A stretch of 64,000 nt of DNA, from the NCBI GenBank assembly GCA_013339765.2, contig JABSTR010001244.1, positions 3,534,001 through 3,598,000 of the forward strand, in the 5' to 3' direction. A program made the translations under genes and the position numbers. The notes below the pieces were generated by a model. That model ran no database searches. It was given only the letters and a program-made list of their open reading frames with translations, and was not told where the DNA came from. Below, piece by piece: positions 53,420 through 64,000 of this stretch (positions are counted from its first letter, which is position 1; every line of letters starts with the position of its first letter). Source of the DNA: Haemaphysalis longicornis (lineage: Eukaryota; Arthropoda; Arachnida; Ixodida; Ixodidae).

Positions 53420-56400
53420 TCGTTGAAGCGGGGTGTATTGATCCGCTAGCTAGCGGTCAGAGCCAGCAGGAAGAGGCCGGGATTCGTCGTGCGAAACACG
53501 CTCCAGCAGGCGCAGGGCTCGATCGACTAGCGCCAAGCCCTGCTGCTTCTTTGTCGTCATTGCGCCTCAGCACATGCGGCATATCCCCGACGAGGGAATT
53601 GCCCTTTCGCGAACGACTACCCCAATCACTACGAACGCGTCCACAATCCACATTGCAATGCACAACATTCTCGTGGTCGTCCGCTGCTGGCACGCCAAAG
53701 AGCGTCGTCCTCGGTGGCTGCTGCCCAGAGTGTCCCCCTCCTCCCCCGGTCGTTTCGGCTCTCGGATAACGACCCCGGCCGACGCGGGCTGCGTGTGCGC
53801 GTGTGCGGAGCGCAGGGAGAGCGTCTCGGCGCGGCTCCGAGCGTCGGCGTTCCGCTGCGCTGGCCGCGCAAATCGCTCGCGCTTTGTCACGGGGGTCCCC
53901 AGTTGCGCTCGGGCTCTCCGACAGTGCGCTGCTGGGCGCTCGTTTTCGCCCCCCTTCGTTCTCCTTTCTTTTTTTTTTTTTTCACCGGCAATATTCTCTT
54001 TCTCCGGCATAAGAACTGCCTCTGTTTTCTCGTTTGTTTTCTAAGCAAGCCCGAGGGGGGCCTCGGCGTCTCCTTTGTACCTGGCCGTGGTTGTTACCAG
54101 CGGGGCGCTCGCGTAATTCATACTTCCTCGTTCTCCGCTCTCCCTTGCTGCCCTTTTTGTCTTCTTGCCGCAACTGACGTGGCCAAAATGCTTACATTCA
54201 GACCTTTTCTCCGCTCGTGCGTTTCGCACCATGTTTGTGTCCAAGCGAGAGCTGAGGTGAAACGACGCAGCAGATAAAAAATTGACGGCGAAAATAAAAT
54301 GGGGGGGGGAGACCATCTTGCTTCTCGCGTGAAATGAGTCCTCTCGTAGCCAGAGTTGTAAGTGGCGCCTTCTCGGACGGAGATGGCGGCAGCAGCGCGG
54401 CGTCTGTCTCGGGCACGTGGTCACGTAGGGAGAGCGCTTACGATGAGGTGGCGGGTGCACGGTGCCGCCGCTGTGATGTTCTTCGGGCGTGATGATGATG
54501 ATGATTAAAGGCCTCCCCTTTGAATCTGGGTGACGTCATGCGCCATCTAGCCTATCTTAGTAATTTAAATTTAGTTGATCCTCAAGCTCGGACTTCTTTT
54601 TAATTCTGTCCTGCCGCTACCGCTGGCTGGGATGGCACTTTATCGACTTCCCTGCATTTTTTTCACCAATACTCTAGCTAGCTGCTTAGTAATACCAGAG
54701 TCCTTCAATGCTCTGGTAATACCCTACTGCTGACCAGTTAATGCTTCCACAAACTGGAAGCACTGGAGCGCACTGGCGTGCTCTCGACTCAAGGCGGCGC
54801 TTGTGGCCATTGATAGGGAGCCTCAACTCGAGAGAGGCCCGTGGGCGGCAGTTGTACGGACGGTGCCTGTTTCTCTACAGCGGCGGCACCCTGAACAGGT
54901 CTCTACCGTTGCTATCCCATTCCGTTGCCTGTATAGTTCTCCCTTCTACAGTCTAAACAGGCGCTTTCTTATTTCGGCTGCAGAGCTCTGGAAGCACATG
55001 ACGCTCTTTCCGCTCGTCCTGTCTGCTTCCTTCGTCCATTCGGTCGCCTCCTCTCATCCCTCCTCCATTCTTGGCTGACCTTTGTGGTCGTTAATAGTGG
55101 GATCGTTGCGAGCGTTAACAGCGTTTGCTTGCACCCGTCTGTGGGTCACGAAGCGTGTCTGCACCGTAGACGAACGCATCATCGCGCGTGAGTGACGGCG
55201 TACCCGGTTTTGGTGCCGCGATAATGTCGCTCTATTTGCATTCGGCGGTGTTCTAAATGTACTTTGCTCCCGTCGACTTGGCATGCATGCCATTTATGAT
55301 GGGGGTTGTTTTCAGCGGCAGCTCCACCGCACTGTTTCGGTTAATCGCGGTTCTGAGCAGCCGGGTGCCGCGTGGAATGGAACGGTTGTTCAGTTCGGGG
55401 AGCGCAGTGTACGTATACGGTGTAAATAGCCCGTGCCGCACCGGCACGTGTCGTCCGAGGTACTTTCCCTTCCACTGATTGGATTGGGGCGTGATGGTAG
55501 CGGCTGATAAATGCAATGGCGTGGCGCTATTCGATCCGACGCGCGGCGATATCGGCAGTGATCGGTCGATGGTAGTCAAGCCTGGATATGGGGCTGCCTC
55601 TTTGAACGGGGCGCCAATTGCATGGTCAGCGGTAGGCGGAGGCTGGCATTGGGCCGCCTCGTGGGTGCCGGGCCGATGGATAAACGCGGCAGGCAAATCG
55701 ATGCCTCGCGCGCATCTATTGACTTCGCCGTTCCTTGGTGGCCGAGAGAACCGGCTCGAGCTAAGGATCAACGGCGCGGACTCTCGTCCCGCAACCACGG
55801 TGGTATGGGATTTAAATAGCCCGCCTGAGCGGCTCGGCTGGGTGAAGCTGGTCGGCGCGGAGAGCGATGTAACTGTTGCCTGTAGCTTTTGTGATCGTGG
55901 AAGAAGCCTTTGTCCTCAAGTTTCCCGGATATAACCAATCATGTCAAGATGCACATCCACGCGATGAGACGTGGATGCTTGAGCTTGTTTCGATCGGCGT
56001 ACGGTATTGCAAAGACCGTCGGCAATATTATCGGGTTCAATCACCTAGTCCTTCCATCGTCCGGTTTTTGCCGGTTCCCCCCTCCCCCTCATCGACGGGG
56101 AGCGACCCTGCTTTGTACGATGACGCGGCGGCGACTGGACTGCTGCTGCTGGACACAAGCCGCTTTCGGCGGCTTCACGGTAACACAAGCGCCCGCCGGT
56201 GAGGCAAGTCACAATGACCGAGAACGTTGCACGGAAGTAGTGACAAAGGCGTCGCACGGCATGGCCCTTTCGGCGGCGGGCTGAGTGGTCCTCCTGTCTT
56301 CTTCGGCTGCGAGCCGCGCATCGTGGGGCCCCTTTGTGGCGGGTCCGAGACGCCGCTGTTCAACGGCGGCCCAGGCTTTTTTCCTGTCGCTTCAACCTCG

Positions 56401-59400
56401 AGTGGTCCTAAGGGCTTCGACCTTAGGAATACTGCACCACCGAAGTCGACCTGACGGTGACCTGTGCGATAGGAAAAGTGTCTTCTCTCTGTAAGTGTGT
56501 GGGCGTCAATTTCAGTGCCACGGATTTTCGTGATTGGTGCGTTCCTGAAAACAGCGGGAGAAAGGGTGAAAGGGGGTGGACTCAACCTGGTTATTAGATG
56601 CAGCGCATCTGATTCACTCGCCTTGTCCCTCCGGCGTCGTCGTCGTCGTCGGCGTTGTCCGCCCCTCCCCCATTCTCCTCGCCGCGCCAGCTGCGCTCTC
56701 CGCCGCTCACCCCCTCTCCTCTCCGATAGCGAACACTCTCTCGCTAAAACTTCTATTACACTCTACTCTCGCGAGGGGCATTGGATTGGATTCGATTGGA
56801 TTGGCTTGGATTGGATTGGATTGGCATGGATTGGATTTGGATTGGATTAAAGTGGATTGTGTTGGATTGTGTTGCGTCATAGCCGCGGCAGACGCGCTGG
56901 GGCCGGCGCATGGCAGTACTCTCTCTTCCGCGGTTTTCCTCTCCTTCGGGCGCGCTGCTCATATAACCGGTGTTGCCGTTCTCCGGCGAAGCAACATATC
57001 CACGCTTGGCTCAAATACCTAGAGTCCACGCCGCTTTACAAGTACGCCAACGTCGTCATCGACTGGGCACCGGCTTACGCAGTCCCCTCAACGTTATGCG
57101 CGCTATAAAACGCGGTCCCTTCGCCGCTCCGCCTATGCGTCGCATCTACACAGGGGTTCCCGCGAGGGGAGGTGGGAGTTTTTCTTTTTTTAATCTCGCG
57201 CACGCGGGAGCGCAGAACCCTGTTCCCTCAGTCAAACGCCACGTAAATTTATGTACTTATAGTTTCTTTCTTCGGCCTACTCGGTCCCAATGTTTGCCCC
57301 AACTCCGGACCAACGGACGCCATCACCGGTCACGCTACCAGATCCGCAACAACGTCTACGTTATGTTTTGATCTTGAGAACGGTGCCTGTGATTGACTAA
57401 TCAGGTGACGGGACGTATAAGCTTGGGGTCCAAATCCTGTTCCATACGGTGTGCGACCTCGTTGGTGACCGCTTGCTAGCGGCGCACACACCTGTAGGTT
57501 CGTTTTCCAAGGCCTCGCGCTTCAGAAACACGGGGGGCATCCGTGGTTTTTGTTCGCCGACATGAAAAAATCACGTAACCCTAGCCATGTAATCTTCGCT
57601 TGAAAGGAGGCGCGGGGACGAGGGAAAGGGGAGAGAAGTGGCCGTGCGCTGGCACTGGCCGCCGCTAGTATAGGTGCAAGTGGCCTAACCAGCGCTTGTG
57701 GACGTCTGCCACCGGTACTGTCTGCAACCAAGTCACACCGGTCGGCGGTTTGGGATATAGATACGCCCGACGGAAGTTGAAGCTCGGGAAAAGAAACTGG
57801 GGCTGCTCATACCGTATAAATTTGCTTAATCCAACGGCAAGTATCCTTACGTGGCGGATTAATCATACATTCCCCATCTCTTAAGCAACTTCTTGGGAGA
57901 TCTGTGGTTAATGTTGCCGCGGAGCTGTTATAGGCTGTAATAGGCGCCTGTTTCTTTTCTCTTTGTTTTTTTTTTTTTCGTCTTAAAGACAATCATACCC
58001 AGCTGTCTCGCTCAAAATTACACCCTCCTCGGGAACCTAGACAAACCAACTTTACGGAAACTGATATTTGGCATAAAGCTAGAAGTCAACGTGAAGCTTA
58101 AAACGCTAAAATAACATTGCAGGTTTCTGGATATTTTTTTGTGTAATTTGCTATCAAATCTAACTCCCCATGCATTTCTATGGGATAGTTCCCATGGCTC
58201 AGGAACCCAGTCGCGCAACGTGCGCGACTTGAAACTGTGCACAAAGCAAGTATTCACCCCAAATATTAGCTGTGCAAAAGAACTTTTCATTTCGCTAAAA
58301 AATTGCAGAGTAATCACTGTTGAAAGGACTGCCATGAGCGGGAAAGCTGCACATGAAAAGCGGCTACCCTCCTCCTCACTCCGGCACGCCCCTCCCTTGT
58401 GCCGGCTGTTCCCCTCCGGCGCTTGATATTTTTATACAAGGGGCATATTGCCCTTAAAATGTCTTCCCCGCAATGCATGCGCGTTTACAAGTGAAGCCGG
58501 CTGTATGGACATTGATGTTAGCTTGGTCGGAGTCTCCTGGCCTGGCCTTTGTAAGCCGGCTTTCCCACGTTGTTTGTTGCACAGTGAAGCCTACTCACAA
58601 TTCCTTCGAATTCTGCCACCGCGCGATGAAGTGGTTTGAGCCGGCGTTTGTGACTAACCAATAACCCACAGATATGTCCGCTGGTCATCCACCTTCACAG
58701 TTTGGAAACGCACTGAATGCTTTTTTTTTTTTTTTACCTTTGAATGTTTAGAAGCATTCAGTATACTCTCCTGAGGTACGCTGACGTGCGTTCTATTTTT
58801 CGGCTAGGGGATCCCATTCGCGAAGTTCGCTTGTCAGGAGTGCTTGTCGCGATTCGTCGTCGCCTCGCCCTACGTCATGTCTTGGTGACGCGGTTGGTCC
58901 ACTTGGCGGCTGTGAATGGCGAAGTACCGCACGCGAGTAGTGTGGTCGGTCTGACCACGTGTTCATTCTATCTCGGTGCACGGGTGTAAGGCAGGCACGT
59001 TTGGAACCTGCTTGAATGGTTTCCCGGAGCTCTCGATCCTGCGCTGAATTCACCCGCGACGAAGAGGGTGCGGCTGCATGTGAATCCGTCGAAACGAGGC
59101 TCGTCAGTGCACGTCGCCGGTTGCCCGGTCCATGACAGGCGTGTTCCTGCAGCCAAGGCCGCATCGATTGAGTCCCCAGCGAGCAGAGTTCTTGCGCGTC
59201 TGGCCCAGACGTGGAGTGGCGAACGCGAGAGGAGCTCGGAGTTTGACACGGGCGCCGCTTTCGGAAGCTGCGTCCTTGCGGTGCTTACCACGGGTACGCA
59301 TGGCGCGAAAAAAAGCGTTGCCTTGTTTACGGGCGCGGTGCGGTGTATTAGTGCGGGAAGTATGTTTCTCCTCCTTTATTAAAGCGAAGCTTTGTGTGTC

Positions 59401-59740
59401 TCATTGATGGCGCCTGTAGTCCACCTCGATACCAGCTGCAGGGAAGACAACTTCCACCTGTAAAGCGTACTCCGCCTCAAATATACTCATTCACAGGTGA
59501 AGCCTGCTTTGGGTTTCCGTATCAACAGAGGAATCCCTCACGAGAAAGCTTTGCGTTCAGCCATCGCCGTCGTTAAATTAAGGGTTTGCATCATTTATTT
59601 GTAACGAGTAGAGTTTCGTCAATAGTGACTTGGCGTTGTGTTTTCGAACCTAATTTTCATCTGTTCATGCTCTGGGGATTTTTCCTGGTGCGATAAACCA
59701 CCTTTTTGCCCTTTCAGTTTAGAGAGCCTGAACTCGAAGT
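53420..59740. other. Unrecognised, largely GC-rich stretch
   Basis: No gene is supportable. Overlapping frames of 181 codons (minus, 55253-55798) and 151 codons (plus, 55479-55934) show no domain and contradict each other. A (GAT)5-like tract followed by TTAAAGGCCTCCCC (54491-54515) may be a minus-strand LINE tail. A degenerate GGATT pentamer array lies at 56781-56873. A small hairpin (AGTCGCGC/GCGCGACT) lies at 58208-58228. T runs occur near 53970 and 58721. Confidence 0.4.
56781..56873. repeat. Degenerate GGATT pentanucleotide array
   Basis: About 17 imperfect GGATT units with interspersed variants (TCGATT, GGCTT, GTGTT). It is not the arthropod telomere repeat TTAGG, so it is best read as an ordinary decayed minisatellite. 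Confidence 0.75.
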
Positions 59741-59745
59741 ATATA

Positions 59746-60230
59746 CAGGGCGTTTCAGCTGTCGTGCACCAAAATTTTTGAAAAGAGCAATGGCGTTACT
59801 CGAACAAAACCTAGCAAATAATGTTTCCAGTACAGTGAAGTAGCGGCCAGTAATTTTTTCCTTAATGAGATTTAATTAATTATAATTAAAACCTAACTCG
59901 ACAGGTACTGTCCTAATCATTGAAATGTCAATGAGACACTTGCAGGTGCAGGGACCAGTCGCGGTGGCTCAGTGGCTAGGGCGTTGCGCTGCTGAGCACG
60001 AGGTCGCGGGTTCGATTCCCGGCCGCGGCGGCCGCTTTTCTGATGGAGGCGAAAAGCAAAAACGCCCGTGTGTACGAGATTTCGGCGCACGTTAAAGATC
60101 CCCGGGTGGTAAAAATTAATCGGGAGCCCTCCACTACGGCGCGCCTCGTCGCCTGCGTTCGTGGGCGCGTTAAACCCTACAATCAATCAATCAATCGAGA
60201 CACTTGCTGGTACCCACGAAAGGAACCTAA
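59746..60230 (+). repeat. Older interspersed repeat interrupted by a SINE
   Basis: It starts with ACAGGGCGTTTCAGCTGTCG, a start I associate with a widespread class of short arthropod repeats. It continues through an AT-rich part (59863-59895) to GAGACACTTGC, and resumes after the SINE with CACTTGCTGGTACCC. The matching far terminus was not identified, so the element type is unknown. Confidence 0.4.
59948..60196 (+). mobile_element. Complete Ruka-like tRNA-derived SINE with target duplication
   Basis: The head has a perfect box A (TGGCTCAGTGG, 59965-59975) and a perfect box B (GGTTCGATTCC, 60009-60019), 33 nt apart, so an internal RNA polymerase III promoter is intact. The body contains CTTTTCTGATGGAGGCGAAA and CGCACGTTAAAGATCCCC and ends in an (AATC)n tail (60180-60196). 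GAGACACTTGCAGGT (59933-59947) before and GAGACACTTGCTGGT (60197-60211) after form a 15-bp duplication with one mismatch. It is the youngest-looking element of the window. An 89-codon minus-strand frame over it is an artefact, though such frames often get annotated as proteins. Confidence 0.9.
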
Positions 60231-60683
60231 CTGCGGTATTTTCAGGGATGAACTAATTTCGCACTGATTTATTCTATAAAGGAATCCCGCGAAATGTGAA
60301 AAATACATGTGACGGCGCTCCGGCGCGCATCATAAACCAAGGCCCTCAAATAAGCTGATTGAAAGCAACTTGTTTTCCCCGTCACGCGTCCGAAAAAACT
60401 GCGCATCACGTTGATAAGGGTATGGATGGAAGGAGCAGCAACAGCAAGTTTCGCGGGGCGCGTGTGGGAGATAAGGCACAAACTCTGTAGCGATTGATTC
60501 TTTTTTTTTTCTTTATTTCATTCTGGGTAGCTCAGATCCAGCCTTTTCGAGTGCATTGTTTTACGATGCGCACGGGAGCGCTGTCACGTGGTATTTTTAA
60601 TATTTCGCGGGGTTTCGTTTTCAGCCAGAATAAGTGAGTGCGCAATTAGGTCGTCGCTGAAAATACCGCAGTTAGATTTCTCT
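60222..60683. repeat. Inverted repeat with about 150-bp arms
   Basis: 60222-60375 and the reverse complement of about 60530-60683 align with about 70-75 percent identity by eye: CTAACTGCGGTATTTTCAG, CCCGCGAAAT, AAAAATAC, GTGAC.GCGCTCC and GCGCATC.TAAA occur in the same order. The spacer (60376-60530) contains a T run. Either one foldback element or two head-to-head copies would explain it. Confidence 0.7.
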
Positions 60684-60832
60684 CGAAAGTACGTCGGGCG
60701 GCTATCCCGACGTACCTACCCGCCAGGAGTTCACGGGCGCTTGAGATTCCATGCATAGGGGTGGCAAGCGTGTTTCACGTTTTATAATAGGCCCGGGAAT
60801 ACAAGGAGGCAGCAAAGGCGATTAAGTTAAAA

Positions 60833-60978
60833 TTAAAATATGTAATTTTGCGTAAAGTATTCATTGACATGAACGCTCATAAAACGTGTGTTTGCTGCAA
60901 ACACACGTGTGTGCAGGAAACACGCGTTTATGAGCGTTCATATCAATGGAATACTTTACGTAAAATTACATATTTTAA
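60833..60978. mobile_element. Near-perfect palindrome, 146 bp
   Basis: TTAAAATATGTAATTTTGCG begins at 60833 and its inverted copy (one mismatch in this block) ends at 60978. Pairing continues through GTAAAGTATTC, ATGAACGCTCATAAA and ACACGTGTG to the centre near 60905 with only a few differences. It is a MITE-like foldback with no coding capacity. The flanks (AA before, CT after) do not show a clear duplication. Confidence 0.75.
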
Positions 60979-60984
60979 CTTCTT

Positions 60985-63900
60985 TAGTAGACATTGGGGA
61001 ACAACTGTTGTTTTTAAGATTCATAGCAAATGAATAATACTTGCTCGTCCAATTTCGCTGAATCTCGAAATTTCAGCCTTTATTTTTTTTTACGCAACTA
61101 GGCCATCGAAAAGGAAATTACAGCATCGCTTTGCTTAAAACGGTGATTTTTCGGGCTTCTTGTAAAACGTCGAGTTCCATCTAGGTGGCGACTTTTGTGG
61201 ACACTTTCGGCAATTTCCCGGCGACTTTTTGTTCTTAGGACCTGGCAGCCCTGCCTGGCCTAAGAAAAAAAGAATCACAAATCGAGGATTGGCAAGCGTA
61301 AAAGTTGTGGAATAGTGCGTGCCGCGCAGAACTCCCGTTCTGGGGAGACTGCGGCGCGTGTCACCAGTCTGCCTGCTGGCGATTGTAATTCGCGCCGTAA
61401 GACGAATGAACTGCAGCGAAGAGAGAGTTCGCGCTAAAGGACGACGAAACGTTAAGCGAGGGAAGGGAATGAGCAGTAAAGCGCGCCGTGGTAAGTTTCG
61501 CCAGACTTTCAATTATTGTTTTTTTACTGCACCGAGCCGTGGCGGAAAATTTCTGTTGCGAATTGGTGACCCCGACTGATGGGCGCCGCCTGCTGCCGGC
61601 GAAAGATGGGCGGCCGTCCTTCGGAGGGGTGCACCGCAACAGGTGACGAGCACGTGGAGTTGGGGTGCTGGGGCTGTTTCCTCTGTCTGTGGCGGCGTGT
61701 TCGCACTTCTTCAGTCGACTGTCGAGTGGCTGTTACAGCTGGCGTATTTCTCGTGGAAACGGCAGCTCCGTTTCGCCGCCGAGAAGCGCCAGCTGGCTTG
61801 ATGGACTTGCGACATGAAGAACGTCTATCGCACACCTGAAGGATGGCTTCGAGCTGCAATGACGAGCGAGGCCGAATGCGCCGTGTATATAGACTGGGAT
61901 TCTGATCTATCGAACCGCCGGCGGTGCGATCTTCACGGATGCTGGCCCAGTGGGTGTGACGAATGCGCGGGGTTGCCTGCGCCATCTCGGCACGAGACGA
62001 ACACCCCCGGCGCCTTGAAGCGACGGCGAAAGGGGCGCGTCGCGCGCGGCCGATGAAGTATGCACGCCGGGCCCGGCTCCGACCCTGAGAGACCGGAGAG
62101 ACGACGCCGGGCTCTGCGCGCTGCACTGACAACATCGTAGAAAGGGTGCCCGTTTTATCTTCGTTTGCGCTGTCGCCCCGCCCTTCCTCCTTTTCCTTTC
62201 GTTGCACTTTTTTTCTTGCGTGCCTTGTAGCGGGCGTGTTTCTTTAATGTGTGCGCGCTCGGAGCGAGGAACGCCGCGTCGGCCGGCGTGCATCCGCGCA
62301 TCCCAGCGGCGGCGCGAAATTGATCTCCCGCACGCGGGCTTGTTTTCCCCACTGGCTGCCGACGCTGCTTTGCCGCCTCCTCTGCCCGCCAGTGGCCCGT
62401 TTCCATCTCTTTGATTCATTTGACGTGCAGACTCGCGCGCGTGCGTCGTTCGCGTGCACAAATGCGCGGGGCAAACGGAGCGGGACGTTTTGGTATTGGC
62501 CGACGTTGAAGAATGCCCCTTGGCGGGAGGATGCCAGAGCGAACGGCCGCGCATACTGTGCGCGTGCAAGTAGAGAGAGACAACAACAAGAAGAAGAGAG
62601 AACCGAGGAGACCGTGTGCACCGCGGTCAGACCCATTTTTTCGCATCGAAGGAAATGTTTGAGCGCGCCGCGTTTCTCCTTTGTTTCGTTCGATCCTTGG
62701 ATGCCGAGACAAACAGCGGCAGTGCAGCTGGGGCCTCGCGCGTGCCGCGGGTTTTCTTCCTCGTTGCGGTGCTTCCCGGGTTTGTTCGATGATCGCTTCG
62801 GGCGCGGAATCGGCGGGGTGTGCGCGCTCTCTTCGAAAACGCGCGTTGTGTGTGCACTGCACCGCCAGTGCGCGCCTAGTTTGAGCGGAGCCTCAAAACC
62901 CCGTGTGAAAGCGGCCAACTGCGACCCGCACGCCTTTTGTCAGCGCGCGCGTGCTTTCATATTCGCTCAGGCCGCCAGCTTTGTCAAAGCGTTGTTTCCC
63001 CCTACAGTTGCTGCTCTTCGATATGCGTGCGCTGTCCCAATGTGAGATGCTCCTACGTTCGCGGCAAGCGCTAAGCGCGCTCTCGGAGCTTGGCGCTCCG
63101 GCGGGGGCGCGGCTAAAGCGGATCGTTTCGTCGTCGGAATCTCTCCGACTGTCTGGAGGCTTTGAGTTTGTCGTCGGAAAACTTACGCGCACATGTGGCG
63201 GTGCCTGTGTTGAGATTTCTAGGGACAGGTCGGTAGTTGCAGCTAATTAGTGCCCCGCATGCCGATGGCGATTCGATTTCCAGCAATCGGAGCTAACACC
63301 CGTTGAGGTGAACAAAAATACCGCCAAGGGTTCCTGTTCGCAATCATTTTTTTTCTCCTCAATCTCGTACTCACATTATCGTCCTTTTCTTTCCCCTCCC
63401 TTCTCTATAGTCCTTTTTTTGTGAAGACCCAGTATTGTTGTCTGATTATTCTTATTTCCTTTCACTCATTTCCATCGTAAGGGCCCAAGTGTGTCACGTG
63501 AGTGTGTTACCCTTTGCCGAAGTAGTCAGCTGGCGTAATACAACGAAGTAAAAATTAAGTACAAAATTATAGTGCCAAAATTCAACTCATGGGAGCCGAC
63601 GGCGCTATATATATACATTTCGGATTAAAATGGGGAGATGTACTACGCAAATGCTGTTACGAAGGGCAATGTGACCGTTTAGTTTTCATGGAATGTTTTT
63701 CGATTATTATACAACAAAGCTATGTGGTCCGGTAGTGTACTCCAAATTGTTATTGCGCGAAGAAAAACAGTTTTCGTTAAAGACGCGTGCCATTGTATTT
63801 GGGCGAGGGAGTGATTGTGGCTTACGCGGGAGGACATTCTTGGAAGCGCGTTTAATGAAGCGTGTCTTGCCTCCGGGGGATAGTAAAGAGTGTGAGGAAG

Positions 63901-64000
63901 ACGCATGCGAGAGGCAATTCGACTTGATGCGTGCTGTGGAGTGCCAGTGAAGTGTTTGAGCGACGTGACATTGCCTTTCATTTCAGCACTGACCTGACAA
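60985..64000. other. Unrecognised stretch, CpG-rich between 61.3 and 63.2 kb
   Basis: No gene is supportable. In 61.5-63.2 kb frames of more than 220 codons are open on both strands at once, for example 62251-63045 plus and 62244-62918 minus, with Arg/Ala/Ser/Cys-rich translations. That indicates GC-rich, stop-poor DNA rather than a gene. It could be a promoter-like CpG-rich region of a neighbouring gene. A TATATATATA word lies at 63606-63615. Confidence 0.4.

Noticed and set aside
55253..55934. Open frames of 181 (minus) and 151 (plus) codons
   Set aside because: Mutually overlapping, no domain seen, and no match I can recall.
56781..56873. Interstitial telomeric repeat
   Set aside because: The unit is GGATT, not TTAGG, and is degenerate.
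59917..60186. 89-codon minus-strand open frame (RRGRESNPRPRAQQ-like)
   Set aside because: It is the antisense translation of the SINE head. This is a frequent false protein annotation in genomes with tRNA-derived SINEs.
62244..63045. Open frames of 264 (plus) and 224 (minus) codons over the same bases
   Set aside because: They cannot both be real, neither has a recognisable motif, and other shorter frames overlap too. Treated as a CpG-rich artefact.

Overview
The window looks like repeat-rich nuclear DNA of a large arthropod genome, most likely a hard tick (Ixodidae). The organism call rests on a tRNA-derived SINE that resembles the Ruka family described in ticks (a complete copy at 59948-60196, more copies at 47122-47338 and 38841-38970). 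It is supported by the mix of degenerate non-LTR retrotransposon 3' ends with simple-repeat tails, foldback MITEs and long dinucleotide microsatellites. Nothing looks bacterial or organellar: there are no dense ORFs, operons, ribosome binding sites, rRNA or functional tRNA genes. I could not recognise a single host protein-coding exon. Most long open frames lie in GC-rich DNA, are open on both strands at once, and have Arg/Ser/Pro/Cys-rich composition.

Layout. 1-1.8 kb is a nest of direct and inverted repeats. 1.8-25 kb is mostly unrecognised, GC-rich, CpG-rich sequence with scattered microsatellites and two degenerate tRNA-like SINE remnants (about 11.05 and 16.1 kb). 25-27.3 kb is a composite of mobile DNA. 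It holds a non-LTR retrotransposon RNase H and zinc-knuckle fragment, a 180-bp pyrimidine tract, a weak Helitron-like (DUF6570-type) fragment, and a perfect 41-bp direct repeat 2,000 bp apart. 31-41 kb is bracketed by two inverted copies of an 0.8-kb repeat. Between them lie a second RNase H fragment with a (TC)n tail, a small MITE, a third retrotransposon C-terminus with a 15-bp hairpin after its stop, a 426-bp solo LTR with an ATAT target duplication, and a SINE remnant. 40.9-44.3 kb holds interlocked inverted repeats, two foldback MITEs and a reverse transcriptase fragment with a broken YADD motif. 46.9-47.3 kb carries a short tandem array beside a SINE. 51.5 kb is another LINE 3' end. 52.5-53.4 kb is an inverted-repeat-bounded unit around a PIF1/Helitron-helicase-like fragment. 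59.7-61 kb combines a SINE inside an older repeat, a 150-bp inverted repeat and a near-perfect palindrome.

All recognised coding pieces are fragments of selfish elements, and none looks intact. The window therefore reads as an intergenic or intronic graveyard of nested insertions. The most interesting parts are the PIF1-like unit at 52.5-53.4 kb, the A-B-A'-B' inverted repeats at 40.9-42.1 kb, and the two-copy 0.8-kb element. All homology calls were made by eye; no database search was possible.
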